Part shown: positions 63,262-64,000 of the stretch, one piece after another
Layout: the number at the start of each line of letters is the position of its first letter
Position numbering within the stretch: position 1 is the stretch's first letter
The notes under the pieces: model-generated
The model's database searches: none
The model's input: the letters and a program-made list of their open reading frames with translations, nothing else
Told to the model about the DNA's origin: nothing
Position numbers and translations under genes: made by a program
Assembly: GCA_900541175.1 (NCBI GenBank)
Contig: UQIT01000001.1
Location: forward strand, 109,612 to 173,611
Source of the DNA: an uncultured Collinsella sp.
GTDB lineage: Bacteria; Actinomycetota; Coriobacteriia; Coriobacteriales; Coriobacteriaceae
DNA length: 64,000 bases
Direction of reading: 5' to 3'

Positions 63262-63846
63262 ATGGCTTCCAACCTGCCCGAGAACCTTGTAGGCGACATG
63301 ATGAGCAATGCCCCGCGCTTTACCTTGCCTAATTTTGGGGCACAGAACCGTCCTGCGCCCCGTCCTGCGGCACCCGCCCCGCAAGAACCTGTTCAGGACG
63401 GCGTCGCCGCATCGCCCGCTTCCCCCGCGAGTGCCCGCAAAACCAAACCCGCGACGGCTCCCGCTGCCAGCAAGGTATCTTCGGGATCCAAAAAAGAGAG
63501 GGTCACCTTCTCGACGTCGCCGCTCGAGGCTGAAATCCTTGAGAGGCGCGTTCTCGAGCTCAAGCTGAAAGGTGGCCCCAGGAGGGACGCCAATGTCAGC
63601 CGTGTCGTCGAGGATGCGCTTCGCGACCGAATCAGCGGCGGGGAGCTCGATCTTTCCGTTTTGGACAACCCCAAGCGATCTATGAGTGCCACGCGCTATA
63701 GCCGAACGGCCCTCGTCCTCTATGAGGTTTACAAGAATCTCATGACCGGACTCGTGAGCGCTCGCGCCGCACACCCAGAGATTCTGCCGTCAAACCTCAC
63801 CGCCAGCGCATACATCAGGGCGTGTATCTTGGCCTTGGAAAACTAG
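63262..63846 (+). CDS. Partition partner with a probable ribbon-helix-helix domain
   Basis: A 194-residue protein. Residues 1-70 are Pro/Ala-rich and flexible. KERVTFSTSPLEAEILERRV, then RDANVSRVVEDALRDRI, has the strand-helix-helix pattern of ribbon-helix-helix proteins (about 73-120). The C-terminus is helical. It lies directly after parA, as centromere-binding partners of short ParA proteins do. ParB-like role inferred. Confidence 0.7.
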   Translation: MASNLPENLVGDMMSNAPRFTLPNFGAQNRPAPRPAAPAPQEPVQDGVAASPASPASARKTKPATAPAASKVSSGSKKERVTFSTSPLEAEILERRVLELKLKGGPRRDANVSRVVEDALRDRISGGELDLSVLDNPKRSMSATRYSRTALVLYEVYKNLMTGLVSARAAHPEILPSNLTASAYIRACILALEN

Positions 63847-63914
63847 TCCTAGCATCCACTGTGCCATCAAACAGGCACCCGCTTAACGTCCGTTCAGATA
63901 CGGGACCAGACCTC

Positions 63915-63949
63915 GGGGGCGGCTCCGAGCTCGGAGCCGCCCCTATTTT
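63915..63949 (+). terminator. Terminator of the parA operon
   Basis: A perfect palindrome GGGGCGGCTCCGA-GC-TCGGAGCCGCCCC is followed by TATTTTT, 68 bases after the stop. Confidence 0.93.
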
Positions 63950-63964
63950 TCTCCCGGCTGCCGC

Positions 63965-63998
63965 CCAGGGGGAGCGCTCCGGCGCCGCCTCCCCCTGG
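63965..63998. repeat. Second GC-rich hairpin at the window edge
   Basis: CCAGGGGGAG and CTCCCCCTGG are perfect arms around 14 bases. What follows lies outside the window. Confidence 0.55.
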
Positions 63999-64000
63999 AC

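Overview
The window reads as a high-GC actinobacterial chromosome, most likely a gut coriobacterium (class Coriobacteriia, probably Collinsella or a close relative). The evidence is gene content: a complete GlgB-GlgP-GlgC-GlgD-GlgA glycogen operon, a fused GH13-GH77 enzyme, a single-chain iron-sulfur serine dehydratase, GC-rich codon use and many long intergenic palindromes. The genus is inferred from content and style, not from a search.

Positions 1-28,500 are mostly housekeeping. On the minus strand lie a partial gene at the left edge, an L,D-transpeptidase, serine dehydratase and metK. On the plus strand follow gltX, priA, def, fmt and rsmB. The minus strand then carries an FmdB-type zinc ribbon, the GH13-GH77 fusion and the five-gene glycogen operon, transcribed leftwards from a promoter region near 26.9 kb that holds repeated TGGTAAAAC/GTTTTACCA half-sites. 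A HAD phosphatase, thiamine pyrophosphokinase and tRNA-Ala(GGC) close this part.

Positions 29,000-40,750 form a surface-polysaccharide locus. It starts with two RNA hairpins and a LoaP/RfaH-like NusG paralogue. It continues with an initiating phosphoglycosyltransferase, three glycosyltransferases, a LicD / IspD-like cytidylyltransferase / SDR trio, a Wzy-like polymerase, a Wzx-like flippase and an acyltransferase. Base composition becomes markedly AT-richer from about 35.4 kb. A secreted transglutaminase-like protein with two near-identical C-terminal repeats follows on the minus strand.

Positions 43,500-54,800 are an accessory island of mixed composition. It holds a DUF2971 protein and a decayed fragment of another copy, a three-gene overlapping operon (EEP-family nuclease, unknown protein, protein with a HEPN-like RN-x3-H motif), an LPXTG-anchored protein, an AbiU2/HEPN-like protein, a DUF4160 pair, a DUF3825 protein, tRNA-Val(CAC) beside the tail of a vanished integrase, and a PD-(D/E)XK-like protein. 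The EEP/HEPN operon is the best candidate here for an undescribed, defence-type system.

From about 55.5 kb to the right edge lies an integrative, plasmid-like element. Two inverted 45-bp copies of a tRNA 3' half (CAT anticodon loop to CCA) sit beside a tyrosine recombinase. A divergent repressor/Cro-type switch follows, then an excisionase-like HTH protein, a MuF-C-like protein, a replication-initiator-like protein whose linker is encoded by about 20 in-frame iterons, a sigma-like regulator, two small membrane proteins, a 16-bp tandem repeat array, ParA and a partner with a probable ribbon-helix-helix domain. The element runs past the window edge.
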